This document shows, one piece after another, positions 1-8,445 of a stretch of 64,000 bases of DNA. The notes beneath the pieces are model-generated. The model was not told the origin of the DNA. It was given only the letters and a program-made list of their open reading frames with translations, and did no database searches. The stretch is from the NCBI GenBank assembly GCA_015069495.1, contig SVIN01000002.1, forward strand, positions 37,246-101,245. The letters are read 5' to 3'. The first letter of the stretch is position 1; each line of letters opens with the position of its first letter. The translations under genes and the position numbers were made by a program. Source of the stretch: Clostridiales bacterium. GTDB lineage: Bacteria; Bacillota; Clostridia; Christensenellales; Borkfalkiaceae.

Positions 1-787
1 CATGACCATACGCACCAATCAACGCGCGGTCGAAACCGATGTCTTTTGCCTTGAATGCGGGCACCAAGGAAAGCTCTGCACTGAGGAAGTCTGCTTCCAC
101 CATACCGTATTTCTCGTTGAGAATCTTCAAAACGTTTTCTTTTACGGTTTTATCCTTGTCGTTTTCAGCCGTCGTGTAAGGAATATTGCCGAACCAAATA
201 TTCAAACCTTCCCCTTCGATGGCTTCACCGAGAGGTCTTGCGTTTTGCTTTGCAGCCAAATGGGGAAGCAAGTCGCTGATATAGAATACGGGATCGTTGT
301 CGTCTTCGCCAATGCGCACTTCTAACTTTTCACCGTTCTTCAAGATAACCGCACCATGCAATGCAAGGGGAATGGTTGCCCATTGATATTTACGGATACC
401 GCCATAGTAATGGGTTTTCGCCAATGCAATGCCTTCTGCTTCATACAAAGGCACTTGCTTGAGGTCGATACGAGGGCTGTCGATGTGCGAAGCAATAATG
501 CGCACGCCATATTTCGCAACGTCCTTTTTACCCATACGGATGAGGTAAAGATTTTTACCGCGGTTGTTGTAATAAACCTTGTCGCCAGGTTTCAATTTCA
601 TGCCGAAAGTGAAAGGCTTATAGCCTTGTTTTTCAGCTTCTGCAACCACGTAGGTGCATACTTCACGTTCCGTTTTCCCTTCGTCAAGGAAAGTTTTGTA
701 ACCTTCTGCGTAGTCGAAAATTTCTTTCAACAATTTTTCGTCTGCTTTTTCGTAGACGTTCGTTCTTTTGTAAGCAAGTTCGCTCAT
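1..787 (-). CDS. M18 family aminopeptidase, 3' end outside window
   Basis: The 262 visible N-terminal residues (MSELAYKRTNVYEKADEKLL...) match M18 (aspartyl aminopeptidase/ApeA-type) zinc peptidases, cytoplasmic enzymes that remove N-terminal residues from peptides. The segment ASHIDSPRIDLKQ near residue 100 is the family's first metal-ligand region (HxDSPR-like); the remaining catalytic residues lie beyond the window. The ATG at 785-787 follows an AGGAG site on the minus strand. The gene lies downstream of sufB in the same direction but is separated by about 330 bp carrying two copies of a dispersed repeat. Family assignment is good; substrate preference cannot be judged from this fragment. 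Confidence 0.85.
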   Translation of the reverse strand, partial: MSELAYKRTNVYEKADEKLLKEIFDYAEGYKTFLDEGKTEREVCTYVVAEAEKQGYKPFTFGMKLKPGDKVYYNNRGKNLYLIRMGKKDVAKYGVRIIASHIDSPRIDLKQVPLYEAEGIALAKTHYYGGIRKYQWATIPLALHGAVILKNGEKLEVRIGEDDNDPVFYISDLLPHLAAKQNARPLGEAIEGEGLNIWFGNIPYTTAENDKDKTVKENVLKILNEKYGMVEADFLSAELSLVPAFKAKDIGFDRALIGAYGH

Positions 788-861
788 GATAATATTTCTC
801 CTTTGTTTTACAACTATGATTTTTTTAATTTGAAAATTTGATATGGTTTTTTAAACCCGAT

Positions 862-1120
862 ACAGGTCGCCCCTCGTCAAAAAAGCAGAGATGCGAGCAG
901 TTCAAGGAGCAGGAGCATTTTCGATGGGAGCGTACATAGACGTACGTGACCAAGAAAAGCGCACCTGCGACATCCCAAATACAGTTCGCAACCCGTCAAA
1001 AAAAGCAGAGATGCGAGCAAGACAAGGAGCGCGCGGCTTTGTTGCCGGGAGTGTACAAATAGTACATGACCAAAACAAAACGCAAGCGCGACGAAGTATT
1101 GCGACGCATATATGCTTTTT
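862..1120. repeat. Two tandem copies of a dispersed 3'-flank repeat with paired GTAC core
   Basis: Two related units (about 869-990 and 993-1116) each contain AGCAGAGATGCGAGCA, then a GTAC-N5/6-GTAC hairpin core, then GTGACCAAgA-type or CATGACCAAA sequence. Related copies occur at 52031-52123 and, decayed, at 15655-15700. Read from the minus strand, each array starts directly after a gene's stop codon (sufB, pyrK, pflA). No convincing protein is encoded: the short frame through it has no ribosome binding site. The stretch 788-861 is AT-rich spacer with the next gene's ribosome binding site. Confidence 0.7.
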
Positions 1121-2047
1121 TTAATGCAGGAAGCCTTTAATGATGTATTCTTCAGCCTCTTTTTCAGTCAACCCCAAGGTCATCAGCTTGGTAAGCTGTT
1201 CCCCTGCGATTTTACCGATTGCCGCTTCGTGAATCAATTCCGCATCGATATGATTTGCAGTCAAGCAAGGCGCTGCCGTTACCGCCGCACTGTCCATGAT
1301 GATGGCATCACATTCGGTATGTCCATGGCAAGGCGCGTTGCCGTTCATGGTCGAAACGAAATGCTGAACGGATTCACCCGCCGCCACCGAACGAGACATA
1401 ATATCTGCGCGGCAACCCTCACCGTTCATATCCACCACGAAATCGGTGTCAGCCACCTGCTTGCCGTGCGTGTACAATTTTTCTTTCACGATAAAGTTCG
1501 CACCCGTCTTCATATCCGCGCGGGTAATACGCTTGGTGGAATCAATCCCTTTGATTTGGGTCGTTTCCATCTCCATGTGCGCGCCTTCATCCAAATGCAC
1601 CACCGTTTCGGGATTCATCACGTTTTTACCATTGCCGTCCCCCTCGCCGTAATGCTTTTCAACGTATTTAATTTTTGCATTCTTTCCCACGTAGAAAGTA
1701 TGCACACCGTCATGACGGGAAGTCATATCCACACCGCCGCAATTGTGAATACCGCAACCTGCGACAATCACAACGTCCGCACCCTCACCGATATAAAAAT
1801 CGTTGTACACAACTTCCTGCAAACCCGCTTTACTGATAATAACGGGGATATGCACGCTTTCGTTTTTCGTACCGGGTTTGATAAAAATATCAATCCCCGA
1901 TTTCCCATCCGTCTTGGATACGATGTCTATATTCGCGGTAGAGTTTCTACCCAAGCTTTCGCCGTTGCCTCGAATATTGAATGCACCCTCGGGGGTACCG
2001 TGCAAATCTGCAATCTGTAACAATAAATCTTTTTGTATTGAATCCAT
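1121..2047 (-). CDS. sufB: SufB/SufD-family scaffold of a minimal SUF system
   Basis: This 308-residue SufBD beta-helix protein should form the iron-sulfur cluster scaffold with the SufC ATPase encoded just upstream (15-nt gap). It carries the family block GCGIHNCGG near residue 96, H-rich segments (HDGVHTFYVG, KHYGEG) and the conserved C-terminus HEAAIGKIAGEQL...GLTEKEAEEYIIKGFL. It is much shorter than the roughly 470-residue SufB of full SUF systems and no sufD, sufS, sufU or sufE adjoins, matching the two-gene SmsC-SmsB minimal SUF-like organisation described in anaerobes. It could equally be labelled SufD by similarity searches. Repeat sequence begins right after its stop codon. Confidence 0.88.
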   Translation of the reverse strand: MDSIQKDLLLQIADLHGTPEGAFNIRGNGESLGRNSTANIDIVSKTDGKSGIDIFIKPGTKNESVHIPVIISKAGLQEVVYNDFYIGEGADVVIVAGCGIHNCGGVDMTSRHDGVHTFYVGKNAKIKYVEKHYGEGDGNGKNVMNPETVVHLDEGAHMEMETTQIKGIDSTKRITRADMKTGANFIVKEKLYTHGKQVADTDFVVDMNGEGCRADIMSRSVAAGESVQHFVSTMNGNAPCHGHTECDAIIMDSAAVTAAPCLTANHIDAELIHEAAIGKIAGEQLTKLMTLGLTEKEAEEYIIKGFLH

Positions 2048-2062
2048 ACCTGCCCCCCTCGT

Positions 2063-2782
2063 TTACATTTTTTCCGTCAAAACTTTGCAGGATTCCGCCG
2101 CCAATAATTTAGGCAAAACGTCCTCTTTTTTACCAATGTTTTGAATTTGTCCGTCCGCAATCACCACGATTTTATCCGCAATATTCAAGATGCGTTCCTG
2201 GTGGGAAATAATCAAAATATTCCCCTTGGTCTTTTCATGCATGTTTTCAAAAACCTTGATAAGATTGCCAAAACTCCAAAGGTCAATCCCCGCTTCGGGT
2301 TCGTCGAACACGGACAGTTTGGTACTGCGCGCCAAAATCGTCGCGATTTCGATACGCTTTAACTCGCCGCCCGAAAGGGAAGCGTTGACTTCACGATCAA
2401 TATAATCGCGCGCGCACATACCCACCTCGGAAAGATACGAACAAGCGTCGGACACCTTGAGGTTTTTCCCCGCCGCGATATTGATAAGGTCGCGCACTGT
2501 CAGGCCCTTAAAACGTACGGGCTGTTGAAACGCATATGAAATTCCCTTCTTTGCACGTTCGGTAATCGACAAGTCGGTGATATCCTCACCGTCCAAGTAA
2601 ATACGCCCTTCCGTCGGGGTCAAAATCCCCGCGATAACCTTGGCAAGAGTGGATTTTCCCCCGCCGTTTGGACCTGTGAACGCCACGAAGCGTTCGTCTA
2701 AGGTCAAGTTGATATTTTTTAAAATTTGCTTCTCACCCAGTTCATCCTGCACGTGATAGCTGATATTTTCTAACTGTAACAT
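2063..2782 (-). CDS. sufC: SufC-type ATPase of iron-sulfur cluster assembly
   Basis: A 239-residue ABC-family ATPase that powers cluster assembly on the neighbouring SufB-type scaffold in the cytoplasm. Visible motifs are Walker A GPNGGGKST near residue 37, the signature LSGGELKRIE near 138 and Walker B SVFDEPEAGID near 158, followed by the switch histidine in ISHQERIL. SufC differs from transporter ATPases by acting on a soluble scaffold, and no permease lies nearby. ATG at 2782 follows an AGAGGAAG-type ribosome binding site. It is the first gene of the two-gene suf unit, with a promoter and palindrome just upstream. Confidence 0.92.
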   Translation of the reverse strand: MLQLENISYHVQDELGEKQILKNINLTLDERFVAFTGPNGGGKSTLAKVIAGILTPTEGRIYLDGEDITDLSITERAKKGISYAFQQPVRFKGLTVRDLINIAAGKNLKVSDACSYLSEVGMCARDYIDREVNASLSGGELKRIEIATILARSTKLSVFDEPEAGIDLWSFGNLIKVFENMHEKTKGNILIISHQERILNIADKIVVIADGQIQNIGKKEDVLPKLLAAESCKVLTEKM

Positions 2783-2811
2783 ACTTCCTCTTTTGAAAGT
2801 TTTTCTTTATC

Positions 2812-2842
2812 ATAATATACCACAGTATGGTATTTCTTAAAC
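2812..2842 (-). promoter_or_regulatory. suf promoter overlapped by a palindrome
   Basis: On the minus strand a weak promoter (TTTAAG, 16 nt, TATATT) precedes sufC. The sequence ATACCACAGTATGGTAT at 2817-2833 is an inverted repeat (ATACCA-N5-TGGTAT) overlapping the -10 region and spacer, as expected for a repressor operator. Iron-sulfur genes are often controlled by Rrf2/IscR-type regulators, so such a regulator is a reasonable guess; the binding protein is not identified. Confidence 0.45.
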
Positions 2843-2847
2843 ATAGT

Positions 2848-5028
2848 TTAAGGATTTACGGTCAAATTTCCGTTATTATCCCTGGTATACGGGCATTCGT
2901 ACGCGGTATTGCCTTGCAAAAAATATACCCGCAAGGGGGTAATATCCGCCACCGCCAACGTATTGGCAATCACAGCAGACATTGTATCGGGTGTAATCGC
3001 CGTCATATCGCTTGCGGAGACTTTACCGCCAAGAATCAAGTTTAAACCACCGAGCAGAGTACCCGTCAGTTTCACCGCGGGATATCCGTCCATACCGACA
3101 AAATCCAAACGCACGGTGAAGGGACGGTTTGCGACAATCGAACCTATCGTCACGTTGGACGACGACTTTTTCCCAGTGCTGTACAACATCGCACCCTCTT
3201 CCGATATCACGTTTTTCACCGTCAAATGATCGGCGGTTAAGTGATACAGCGCGGTATCTTTTTTCATCTGTAAAAGCTCTATCTCCGCTTCGCCGTTCAC
3301 CCGCAAAACCCCGCTGATGGATTCCACCTGCCGAACCTGCAATTTACCGTTCAATATCGCGTACCCCGACTGCGTATCTACACAAATCATCGTACCTGTC
3401 AAACTGTCAAGGTTTAATTCCACCCCGTCCGTTAAAATCAAATCCGCGTCCGACGCGTGGATGTTCCCGCCAATCCAAGTCAAATCTTTCAACGTCACGT
3501 CCCCTTGCAAAGCAACCGTTTCAGGTCCGTTCAAGAAGGCGGGGATATAACTGTGTTCGTTGACTTGATAACGTTTTGCCGAGATGGTCATCCCCGCGGT
3601 TTTAGGGATTTTTTTCTTCGTAAACGATGCGCCCTGCGGGTAGACAATTTTCCCCGCTTCCATTTGCGCAAAGGTATCAGGATAGAGAATAATCTCGTAC
3701 ATGCTACCCTCGTTTACCATTTTTTCAATCGCTTCATCCATGGTCGGCACAAGCGCACCCCACATACCGTTTTCCTGTAACCGCACAGGATTTAACCTCG
3801 CATTCGACAAGGCAGGCAGGGGGACTTGATACGCCAAGCCGTCCGCTTCAGACGAATCAATTTGGTGGGTCAAGGCAAATTCTTCCGCGCCCATACAAAA
3901 CCATTTTCGGTCAATAAATTGCGGGGACGTTTTCTCAAAGCCGTCGTTCCACGTTACGTCTACGTTATACCACACGTCGTCCAATTGTAAAATATTCCAC
4001 GCATGTCCAACGCCCGTTTGCAAATCTTTACCCGTGACCGTCCAACATTCCAACCCGAACAAATCGCAAAGGTAAGCATAACTTTCCGCGTAAGCTTCGC
4101 AAACACCCGCGCCCTTCGTTGCCCAACCGACCAAGTTGTGCGCCCACGGCTCGTCCGCAGGGGTTACACCGTCCGCTTTATAACTGTACGCCATATTCGA
4201 CGCCAAGTAGTCACTGATTGTCAAAGCAAACTCTACCTCGCTCATCAAATCGTTTAAATGTCTGTCACAATCCAACGCGGCGTTTTGAATCGCTATCCGC
4301 AAAGCATCGCGGTCGGCGCGCTTGGCGTATTCGCCATCGATACACAGCCAAAACGTATCGCCCACGGTGCAAAATTGCGTACCGATATAGTAAAATTCGG
4401 GACAATCCTGACGGAATGTGCGCCAAACCTCTTGTTGGCTTTCGTAGGAAATGCCGTAGCCGCTGCAATCGATTTTCGCAATCGGATAATACGGTTTCTC
4501 CCCCACGATTTCCTCTGTCACGTCCCCGCCCGTTTCATCGAAAGCAAGGGTTGCGTCAAAGAGTTGGTTGTATAAATTCTGTTTCCCCGCCGCCACGTCT
4601 TCATCCAAACGAAGTTGGGTATATCCGTACCGCGAGGCAGCTGCTCTTGGTGTAAAATCTAAGGGTTCTACACGCCCCAAATCTTTCCAAGTACCATCTG
4701 TATAGTAAGCAATTTTATGCCCGAACGCATCCACGTCTTCCCGCAATAAATCGCTGGTCGGCTGTTCAGGGATTGGAAAGTCCTCCCACGTCAAGGAATC
4801 GTCTTCCGAAGAAGTTTCCTCGGATGAATCCACACTCGACGATTCCTCGCTATCGGACGTTTCCTCACTATCGAGAGATTCTTGCGATTGCGTATTCTCC
4901 ACAACCGTTGAATCCGCGATGGATGAAGCTGAATCGGAATGGTCAGTGTTTGAATTTTTACAGCCGATAAACGAACAAGCCGTCATCAGCGCAAGCACCG
5001 CGCAAAATAAACTCCGCGTACCCTTCAT
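2848..5028 (-). CDS. Transglutaminase-like lipoprotein
   Basis: A 726-residue predicted surface lipoprotein. The N-terminus MKGTRSLFCAVLALMTACSFIGC is a lipoprotein signal ending at a lipobox cysteine, followed by a Ser/Glu/Asp-rich linker typical of exported Clostridia proteins. The middle holds a transglutaminase-like core with all three catalytic residues: Cys in GVCEAYAESYAYLC, His in GVGHAWNI and Asp in NVDVTWND. Such domains act as proteases or cross-linkers. The C-terminal ~300 residues are beta-rich and unassigned. An upstream GTG at 5037 is in frame, but AAGGGGGTG sits 6 nt before the ATG at 5028, so that ATG is preferred. Last gene of the corC-galE-ygjP operon. Confidence 0.8.
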   Translation of the reverse strand: MKGTRSLFCAVLALMTACSFIGCKNSNTDHSDSASSIADSTVVENTQSQESLDSEETSDSEESSSVDSSEETSSEDDSLTWEDFPIPEQPTSDLLREDVDAFGHKIAYYTDGTWKDLGRVEPLDFTPRAAASRYGYTQLRLDEDVAAGKQNLYNQLFDATLAFDETGGDVTEEIVGEKPYYPIAKIDCSGYGISYESQQEVWRTFRQDCPEFYYIGTQFCTVGDTFWLCIDGEYAKRADRDALRIAIQNAALDCDRHLNDLMSEVEFALTISDYLASNMAYSYKADGVTPADEPWAHNLVGWATKGAGVCEAYAESYAYLCDLFGLECWTVTGKDLQTGVGHAWNILQLDDVWYNVDVTWNDGFEKTSPQFIDRKWFCMGAEEFALTHQIDSSEADGLAYQVPLPALSNARLNPVRLQENGMWGALVPTMDEAIEKMVNEGSMYEIILYPDTFAQMEAGKIVYPQGASFTKKKIPKTAGMTISAKRYQVNEHSYIPAFLNGPETVALQGDVTLKDLTWIGGNIHASDADLILTDGVELNLDSLTGTMICVDTQSGYAILNGKLQVRQVESISGVLRVNGEAEIELLQMKKDTALYHLTADHLTVKNVISEEGAMLYSTGKKSSSNVTIGSIVANRPFTVRLDFVGMDGYPAVKLTGTLLGGLNLILGGKVSASDMTAITPDTMSAVIANTLAVADITPLRVYFLQGNTAYECPYTRDNNGNLTVNP

Positions 5029-5041
5029 CTCAAGCACCCCC

Positions 5042-5704
5042 TTAAAAAATTTCCATCAATCCGCCGTGCAATTTCAGCCAGTTGCGTTTTTCCTTCCAAT
5101 CGGGCACGTAAACCGCCACCTCATCCCAAAACTCTTTCGAATGATTTTTGTGCTTTGTGTGCGCAAGCTCATGCACGATTACGTATTCTATCACCTCTTT
5201 CGGGGTGTAAATTAAACGAAAGGAATAATGCAATGCATCGTTTGCCGAACACGAACCCCAACGTCCGCGCGCCGAAGTCACCATAACAGAGCGATAGGTT
5301 GTCCCCATTTTTACAGCCGTCTTTGCCGTAACCTCGTTGAAAATGCGTTTGGCATTGTTTTTTAGCCATTTCACCAAACGTTCGCGAGAGTTTTGTTCGG
5401 GTAAATAAATGATATTTTGTTCCTCGTCATAACCCACTCTTGCCGTGGGAACAACGCGAATCGTGCAAGTTTTACCAAGCAAAGTCATTTGATAACCGTC
5501 AAGATTTTCGGGCGGTAATTGAATACCTGCCCCCTTCTTTTCCGCTTGTTTGCGCAAAATCCAGTTTTCCTTTTCTTGGATAAAAGCAAAAATCCGCGCC
5601 TCACTGCAACGTTTGGGCGCGCGGACAATCAACCGACCGAACGAATCGATGGTGATTGTCAGCGTCTTGCGGCGGGAACGGATAATTTCATCGGGTTGTA
5701 TCAT
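5042..5704 (-). CDS. YgjP/DUF45-family metallopeptidase
   Basis: A 220-residue protein of the YgjP (COG1451, DUF45) family of predicted zinc-dependent peptidases. The zinc site is explicit: VIVHELAHTKHKNHSKEFW contains HExxH and a downstream His, and the protein ends with a family-typical WKEKRNWLK segment. GRWGSCSANDALHYSFRLIY is the usual block before it. Probably cytoplasmic: no signal peptide. It follows galE by 15 nt and precedes the transglutaminase lipoprotein by 13 nt, so all are likely co-transcribed. The substrate is unknown for the family. Confidence 0.85.
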   Translation of the reverse strand: MIQPDEIIRSRRKTLTITIDSFGRLIVRAPKRCSEARIFAFIQEKENWILRKQAEKKGAGIQLPPENLDGYQMTLLGKTCTIRVVPTARVGYDEEQNIIYLPEQNSRERLVKWLKNNAKRIFNEVTAKTAVKMGTTYRSVMVTSARGRWGSCSANDALHYSFRLIYTPKEVIEYVIVHELAHTKHKNHSKEFWDEVAVYVPDWKEKRNWLKLHGGLMEIF

Positions 5705-5719
5705 ACAAAGCCGCCCGAA

Positions 5720-6733
5720 TTATTCTTCGTAACCTCTGGGGTTGCCGCTTTGCCATTTCCACTGCGAAGCGCACATTTCTTCAATGCCGAATTTCGCTTC
5801 CCAGTGCAATTCTTTTTTCGCCTTATCGGGCGCCGCGTAGCAAGACGCGATATCCCCAGGACGGCGTTCACAAATTTTATAGGGTAAAGTTTTCCCGCAC
5901 GCCTTTTCAAACGCGTGAATCATATCCAATACACTGTATCCGTGACCTGTGCCGAGGTTGTAAATATGCACACCGCTATCATTGCAATGTTCGATTGCCG
6001 CAATATGCCCATTCGCCAAATCCACCACGTGGATATAATCGCGCACACCCGTACCGTCGGGCGTATCGTAATCGTTGCCGTAAACGCTGATGCAAGCCAA
6101 TTTACCGCTGGCAACCTGTGCAACGTAAGGCATCAAATTGTTGGGGATACCTTTGGGGTCTTCCCCGATTAAACCGCTTTCATGCGCACCAACGGGGTTG
6201 AAATAACGAAGTAAAATAATATTCCACGCATTGTCCGCCTTGTACAAATCCTGCATGATGTTTTCCATCATCAATTTGGTACTGCCGTAAGGATTGGTGG
6301 TCGAAAGACGGCAATCTTCATCCAAGGGCAAGCGTTCGGGGTCGCCGTACACCGTTGCCGAAGACGAAAAAATAATCTTCTTCACGTTGTATTTGTCCAT
6401 AACTTTCAGCAAAGACACCGTACCGCTGATATTATTTTCGTAATATTTCAAAGGAATTCGACAGCTTTCGCCAACCGCTTTCAACGCCGCAAAGTGAATG
6501 ACGGCATCAAACGTATGCGCAGAAAAAATTTCGTCCATCTTTTCTTCATCGCGGATATCCGCTTCGTAAAAGGTCACCGTTTTCCCCGTGATATTTTGCA
6601 CACGGCGCAAACTCTCGAAAGAAGAATTGACAAAATTGTCTACAACAACTACGTCATAATTCTTGTTTAATAATTCTAATACGGTATGCGAGCCAATATA
6701 ACCGCTGCCGCCTGTAACCAAAATCGTTGCCAT
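5720..6733 (-). CDS. galE: UDP-glucose 4-epimerase
   Basis: A 337-residue short-chain dehydrogenase/reductase that interconverts UDP-glucose and UDP-galactose, supplying galactose for surface glycans or Leloir metabolism. The NAD-binding GGSGYIGSH is at residues 8-16, SSSATVYGDP carries the catalytic Ser region and PYGSTK the YxxxK pair; length matches bacterial GalE. It lies 18 nt after corC and 15 nt before ygjP. No galK or galT is nearby, so a role in polysaccharide precursor supply is more likely than galactose catabolism here. Confidence 0.95.
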   Translation of the reverse strand: MATILVTGGSGYIGSHTVLELLNKNYDVVVVDNFVNSSFESLRRVQNITGKTVTFYEADIRDEEKMDEIFSAHTFDAVIHFAALKAVGESCRIPLKYYENNISGTVSLLKVMDKYNVKKIIFSSSATVYGDPERLPLDEDCRLSTTNPYGSTKLMMENIMQDLYKADNAWNIILLRYFNPVGAHESGLIGEDPKGIPNNLMPYVAQVASGKLACISVYGNDYDTPDGTGVRDYIHVVDLANGHIAAIEHCNDSGVHIYNLGTGHGYSVLDMIHAFEKACGKTLPYKICERRPGDIASCYAAPDKAKKELHWEAKFGIEEMCASQWKWQSGNPRGYEE

Positions 6734-6751
6734 ATTTTTGACCTCACTTTT

Positions 6752-8026
6752 TTATTCGTCTTCTTCAAGCGTTTCTACGCGCTTCGAACGCACTTTTAAT
6801 ACTTTCTTTTTCGTGGTTTTTACCACCTTAATTTCCACGTTAGCGAAACGCAACGTTTCACCAATAGGCGGAATACCGCCGTAGGTTTCCGTTACCCAAC
6901 CGCCGACCGTGTTCGAGTCGAACTCCTCTTCAGGCTGTTCTACCTCGTACAATTCGAAGAATTTTTCCAACAAGCATCTGCCGTCTACCCAGTATTCGCC
7001 TTCGGAAATTTCACCGAACAACACTTCCTCTTCGTCGTGTTCGTCCCAAATTTCACCGACCAATTCTTCCAAAATATCTTCCAAAGTCACAATACCGACC
7101 AAACCGCCGTATTCATCCGATACCGCCGCCATGTGGATTTTTTGCTTCTGCAACTGCTTCAACAATGCGGAAATGCGGGTATATTCGGTGGTGAATGCGA
7201 TATCCTGCACCAAATGTCCGATTTGCTTTTCACCGTTCAAGTACCCAACGAAGAAGTCACGTTCGTGCACAACCCCGATAACGTTATCAATCGTGTCTTT
7301 ATACACAGGCATACGGGAATACCCCGTCTTTTTGAACGCCTCGCAGACTTCTTCCATCGTCCACGCTACGTCTACCGCATACACGTTGACGCGGGGCACA
7401 AGAATGTCTTCCACCTTCAAATCGTCAAATTCTAACGCGGAGCGTACCAATTCGGATTCGTCCTCTTTCAAAGTACCGCTTTCCTCTGCTTCTTCCACGA
7501 GGGAAAGCAATTCTTCATCCGTTACCGTTTCATCCTTTTTCAATTTAAAAATTCTCGCAAGGCCTGCCTTGTAGAAATCGAAAATTTTACTGAACGGCCA
7601 CAAAATCCAATAGAAAAGCTGCATCAAGGGATAAAACAAGAAACACATTTTTTCAGGATATACGCTGGCGAAATATTTAGGGGTAATTTCCCCAAAAATC
7701 AATACCACCACCGTCAAAACGGCTGTGGAAATCGTCGCAGATAAATCATGATAGTCGGTGTTTGCCAAAAGTTTCGCAAACAAAATCGTACCCAATGCCG
7801 ATGCCGTCAAGTTCACGACGTTGTTGCCAACGAGGATTGCCGTAACAAGTTTGTCATAAGCCTCGTCCGCAAACCTGTACACCGCTTTCGCGTTTTTCTT
7901 ACCTTGCGTTACGTGCGTTTTTAATTTGATTGTATTGGCGCACGAATAAGCAGTTTCCGTTGCAGAGAAAAAGCCCGAAAGCAAAATCAATACAAGAAGT
8001 ACGATAAATAGGGGTAGGGGTTCCAT
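6752..8026 (-). CDS. CorC/HlyC-type CNNM membrane protein with CBS domains
   Basis: A 424-residue protein with an N-terminal DUF21/CNNM membrane domain (three to four hydrophobic segments beginning PLPLFIVLLVLILLSGFF), a CBS-domain pair in the middle and a C-terminal CorC/HlyC transporter-associated domain (DGRCLLEKFFELY...). CNNM proteins are implicated in Mg2+ or Co2+ efflux; 'hemolysin' is a historical label. An in-frame ATG at 8119 is rejected because it lies in the -35 box of the promoter; the ATG at 8026 follows GGAGG, although at an unusually long 16 nt. First gene of the operon ending in the transglutaminase lipoprotein. Confidence 0.87.
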   Translation of the reverse strand: MEPLPLFIVLLVLILLSGFFSATETAYSCANTIKLKTHVTQGKKNAKAVYRFADEAYDKLVTAILVGNNVVNLTASALGTILFAKLLANTDYHDLSATISTAVLTVVVLIFGEITPKYFASVYPEKMCFLFYPLMQLFYWILWPFSKIFDFYKAGLARIFKLKKDETVTDEELLSLVEEAEESGTLKEDESELVRSALEFDDLKVEDILVPRVNVYAVDVAWTMEEVCEAFKKTGYSRMPVYKDTIDNVIGVVHERDFFVGYLNGEKQIGHLVQDIAFTTEYTRISALLKQLQKQKIHMAAVSDEYGGLVGIVTLEDILEELVGEIWDEHDEEEVLFGEISEGEYWVDGRCLLEKFFELYEVEQPEEEFDSNTVGGWVTETYGGIPPIGETLRFANVEIKVVKTTKKKVLKVRSKRVETLEEDE

Positions 8027-8089
8027 AGTAGTTGTTGAATATCCTCCGATAAACGTTAAAATTTCGCGCGCTATACGCGCACGTAGTAT

Positions 8090-8119
8090 ATTATAATACT
8101 TTTTAATACATTTTGTCAA
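8090..8119 (-). promoter_or_regulatory. Promoter of corC-galE-ygjP operon
   Basis: Perfect consensus hexamers on the minus strand: TTGACA (complement of 8114-8119), 18 nt, TATAAT (complement of 8090-8095). It fixes the corC start downstream at 8026. The region 8120-8350 to its right is AT-rich and I see no gene or known riboswitch in it. Confidence 0.85.
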
Positions 8120-8350
8120 GATTCGCGCGCGTGTATTTACATTATTTTTTTGATTTTTTTCACTTTTTTAACCCAATCCCCCGTTTCGGTTTTTAATTGT
8201 TTAAAAATAAAATAGAGAAAAATAACGCATTTTTTACAAAATGGAGGGGGCAGGTATGCGTTGAAATGATTTTTTAATCATTTTTATCCCAATTTCTTCC
8301 TACTGTTATCGTGTGTTTTTCACTCTTTTTTATCCATTTATAAAAAACAC

Positions 8351-8379
8351 TTGACGAAAGCTTTCTTCCGTGGTATACT
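8351..8379 (+). promoter_or_regulatory. Promoter of metY-metA
   Basis: TTGACG (8351-8356), 17 nt, TATACT (8374-8379). The predicted leader is only about 60 nt with a small GCGCGC/GCGCG stem and then the AAGGAG site. No SAM-I riboswitch or T-box, the usual controls of methionine genes in this phylum, fits in that space. Confidence 0.75.
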
Positions 8380-8445
8380 TAAGGTGAAATTTTATTTGAT
8401 AGTGTCGCGCGCACGTATAAAAACGCGCCGCAAGGAGATTTTACC

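Noticed and set aside
891..1124. 77-residue plus-strand frame through the GTAC repeats
   Set aside because: It consists only of two repeat copies, lacks a ribosome binding site and is not conserved in frame at the other copies.
1112..2020. Long plus-strand reading frame opposite sufB
   Set aside because: It is the mirror of a well-conserved minus-strand gene, has no ribosome binding site and no family resemblance. The same applies to long frames opposite rpoB, rpoC and pflB.
5029..5037. GTG start for the transglutaminase lipoprotein
   Set aside because: It overlaps the AAGGGGGTG ribosome binding site of the ATG at 5028.
8120..8445. SAM riboswitch or T-box before metY
   Set aside because: The promoter lies only about 60 nt upstream of the gene and none of the conserved SAM-I or T-box sequences can be found.
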